DNA of 64,000 nucleotides, from assembly GCA_977017575.1 (NCBI GenBank), contig CDRNVI010000047.1, positions 124,001-188,000 of the forward strand. The letters run 5' to 3'. Shown here piece after piece: positions 62,101-64,000 of this stretch. The DNA is from Paramoeba atlantica. Lineage: Eukaryota; Discosea. A program made the translations under genes and the position numbers. The notes under the pieces are model-generated. The model had not been told where the DNA came from, searched no databases, and saw only the letters and a program-made list of their open reading frames with translations. Every line of letters starts with the position of its first letter. Position 1 is the stretch's first letter.

Positions 62101-62845
62101 TCTCCTTAGTCAACCAGTTTGTCGTATCGCAGACCTTTGCAGACGCACTTTTTTTTACCAAAAGTGTTCTACAATTTGGGAAATGAGGTCGTTGTAGATG
62201 ATTTTTCGAGTATTAAAGAGTTCATCTAATGAGCTACTGCTACGTTTTAAAATTTTGAAAAAACTCGATCTCTCGCTTTTTTGAGGGGCATTTTCAAGTT
62301 TTGGAATTAACCTTAGTAAGCGAGTTAGATACTCCGTATCTCCCTCAATAATTATTATTAATAGATTATTAATAAATTATTAATAGTTTATTAATAAATT
62401 ATTATTGGGCTTTTACACTCAAATTTCTCCCCCTTAATTTTGTACCAAACAGTATTTTCATGCCGAAAAGGAGCATTGATGGAGATCTCCTTATGGAGTC
62501 GATGCTGATGCTTCGAGCATCATTATATGCACCTCAACCTACGCGGGAAGTAGGAGCCTACGCCTGACGCAGGTAAATGGGCTGTACCAACAACAACTCC
62601 TTGTGGAGTGCTGATATCGAGAGCCGGGAAATGCCAAACTCTGTATTTGTATGATGTGTAGCAACGAAAATGAGCTTTCTGGATCTCCTGGCGGTCTTCC
62701 CTGGTGCTGCCATCATACTGCTGCAAATGACGCCGACCATATGTCTACATGCGAGGGGCTCCTCATGTGTCACTCGCAGCCCCTCGTGTAAATGCATATT
62801 GAATTATTAATAATATTAATGGTTTGATTTTTTGAATAATAAATT
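62101..62845. other. Intergenic DNA, no supported gene
   Basis: Contains AT-rich TTATTAATAAATTATTAATAG-like words (62340-62405) and, at 62752-62788, a minimal GAGGGGCT-CACTCGCAGCCCCTC hairpin of the TGAGGGGCTGC family. Nothing else recognised. Confidence 0.45.
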
Positions 62846-63788
62846 AGGCTCTTCGTTAAACGCGGTGGTTGTTTTCAACTTAGAAGTCACTCATGCTGCG
62901 CGCTTCGCGTTGAAAACTACCGCGGCGTTTAACGAAGAGCCTAAAAAAGAAAATTTAGCCTGGAAAACGGAAAGATTGTAGCCAAAAATAGCCGAATTTC
63001 GGGTAAAAATGGGGTGATTTTCGCGTATTTTTGCTGTCAGAGCACTAAATCCGACATTTGCGCATGGGAAATCACTCGTAGGCATGAATGAAAGCCTACC
63101 GAACGTATTGGGTAGAGAATGCGACTCCAACCATACCAATCTTTCGACACAAAAATGCCCCTTTAGGTCCGAAAAATACTTTTTCACCTTTTTTAGTCAA
63201 AAATGGGTCATTTTGAGGGGCGCACCACGGTTAGAAGAAGGGATACCTTGCGAAAGCAACTGCGGAGAAAGCTAGTGTAGGTCCCAAACTATCAAAATAC
63301 AATAGGGGAAACGATTTTGGAAAAATATTTTTCTTGCCATTTTTTTTGCCAAGTTGAATTTTTTTTCAAAAATTTTTTTCCGAAAAAATCCGAACTTGGC
63401 GGACCCGTCCTGCGGATACGCGGGGGGGTCACCCCCGGGTAGGGGGGTGGAAAATGCGCGCCAAGACCCCGGCTACCCTTTCTGCGTTTTTTTTTCGAAA
63501 ACTAATTTTTTTGAAAAAATTTGCTCGACCATGACCCCCCCCCTGGACCCCCCCCTGGACCCCCCCTCTGGACCCCCCCCCATGGAACCCCCCTGGACCC
63601 CCCCCCTGGACCCCCCCCCATGGACCCCCCTTTTTTTTCAAATTTATTTTTCAGTTTTGGTCCACCGGAGCCCCCTTTTATATTTTTTTCTTCTATTATA
63701 TTACTTTGTTCCCCTTTATATTTTCACTGTTTTTGTTCACCTTTTTTTCAATAATCGAGTGTAGAGCGGTAGTTTTACAACCACCGCA
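62846..63788 (-). mobile_element. Dispersed composite repeat, full copy F
   Basis: Minus-oriented full-length counterpart of 38529-39391, 943 bp. It starts with the 97-bp hairpin 62846-62942, runs through AGAATGCGACTCCAACCATA, GGGTAGGGGGGTGGAA and TTTCAATAATCGAGTGTAGA, and ends with the complementary end hairpin (GGTAGTTTTACAACCACCGC). It is about 80 bp longer than copy B because of a CTGGACCCCCC minisatellite at 63531-63630, the same words as in the block at 18.7-20 kb. Confidence 0.78.
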
Positions 63789-64000
63789 ATAATGATAAAA
63801 TACTTGGTCAATTTTGCCTGAGATTGCCTTTTTGGACCGTTGCATCTTTTGGGTACAGGGGCCCATGTGCGTAGAAAATATTTTTCCCTATCTGCTTGTG
63901 TTCTAAACTAACGCTATCCCCACATTTTATTTGAATTCGACATTATGTGCAACCTGTGGAATTGTTCAACTTTGACATAAACGGCCCTGTATTATAAACC
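63789..64000. other. Right edge of the window, unassigned
   Basis: About 210 bp without recognised gene or repeat. Confidence 0.4.

Noticed and set aside
60221-62197. Long + strand frames rich in Cys, His, Ser and Thr
   Set aside because: Several frames of the 67-bp tandem array are open simultaneously and yield only repeat translations.

Overview
The window looks like nuclear DNA of a eukaryotic microbe, most likely a kinetoplastid or close euglenozoan (a Perkinsela-like organism is one possibility). Four observations support this. Every convincing gene is intron-less and on the + strand, as in a polycistronic unit. Many start codons lie just behind a pyrimidine tract ending in AG, as expected for spliced-leader trans-splicing. 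One gene encodes repeated ArdC-N/Tc38-like modules, a family tied to kinetoplast DNA. A PPR protein with a probable mitochondrial leader and an ER mannosidase-like gene exclude a prokaryote. The lineage is an inference; no rRNA or spliced-leader gene was recognised.

Layout. 1-18.7 kb is a nearly pure tandem satellite of 177 bp (about 106 monomers, running off the left edge) with several layers of higher-order repetition. 18.7-20.05 kb is a strand-asymmetric C-rich minisatellite, closed on its right by about 50 bp of satellite. 20.1-28.2 kb holds a possible Gag-like remnant, the first LRR gene and a dense set of short inverted-repeat elements. 28.3-46.0 kb is the gene-rich core: a proline/serine-rich tail-anchored protein, a small unknown protein, ribosomal protein eS31, a PPR protein, LRR protein 2, SRP receptor alpha, an RPA3-like OB protein, a carbonyl-reductase-like SDR, the ArdC-N repeat protein, LRR protein 3, a pRiA4b ORF-3-like protein and an EDEM-like GH47 protein. 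46.0-53.4 kb is almost entirely nested and foldback repeats. 53.4-57.0 kb carries LRR protein 4, an AAA+ ATPase and the PP4 catalytic subunit. 57.4-58.5 kb is a broken SEL1L/Hrd3-like gene cut by a repeat. 58.5-64 kb is repeats, a small membrane-protein ORF, a 67/134-bp tandem array and a degenerate tRNA-like sequence.

How the genes relate. Several touch the secretory pathway: SRP receptor alpha for co-translational targeting, EDEM-like mannosidase and the SEL1L/Hrd3 remnant for ER-associated degradation, and LRR proteins of which one has a signal peptide. Two point to the mitochondrion (PPR protein, ArdC-N repeat protein). The rest are housekeeping: eS31, RPA3-like, PP4, AAA+ ATPase, SDR. 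The four LRR genes share a distinctive architecture and are scattered among unrelated genes.

The most unusual content is non-coding. There is an exceptional density and variety of short palindromic or inverted-repeat elements with recurring termini, including one class ending in TAC plus a C-run. In addition, several GC-rich genes switch abruptly from C-rich to G-rich on the coding strand. All assignments come from reading the sequence; no database search was run.
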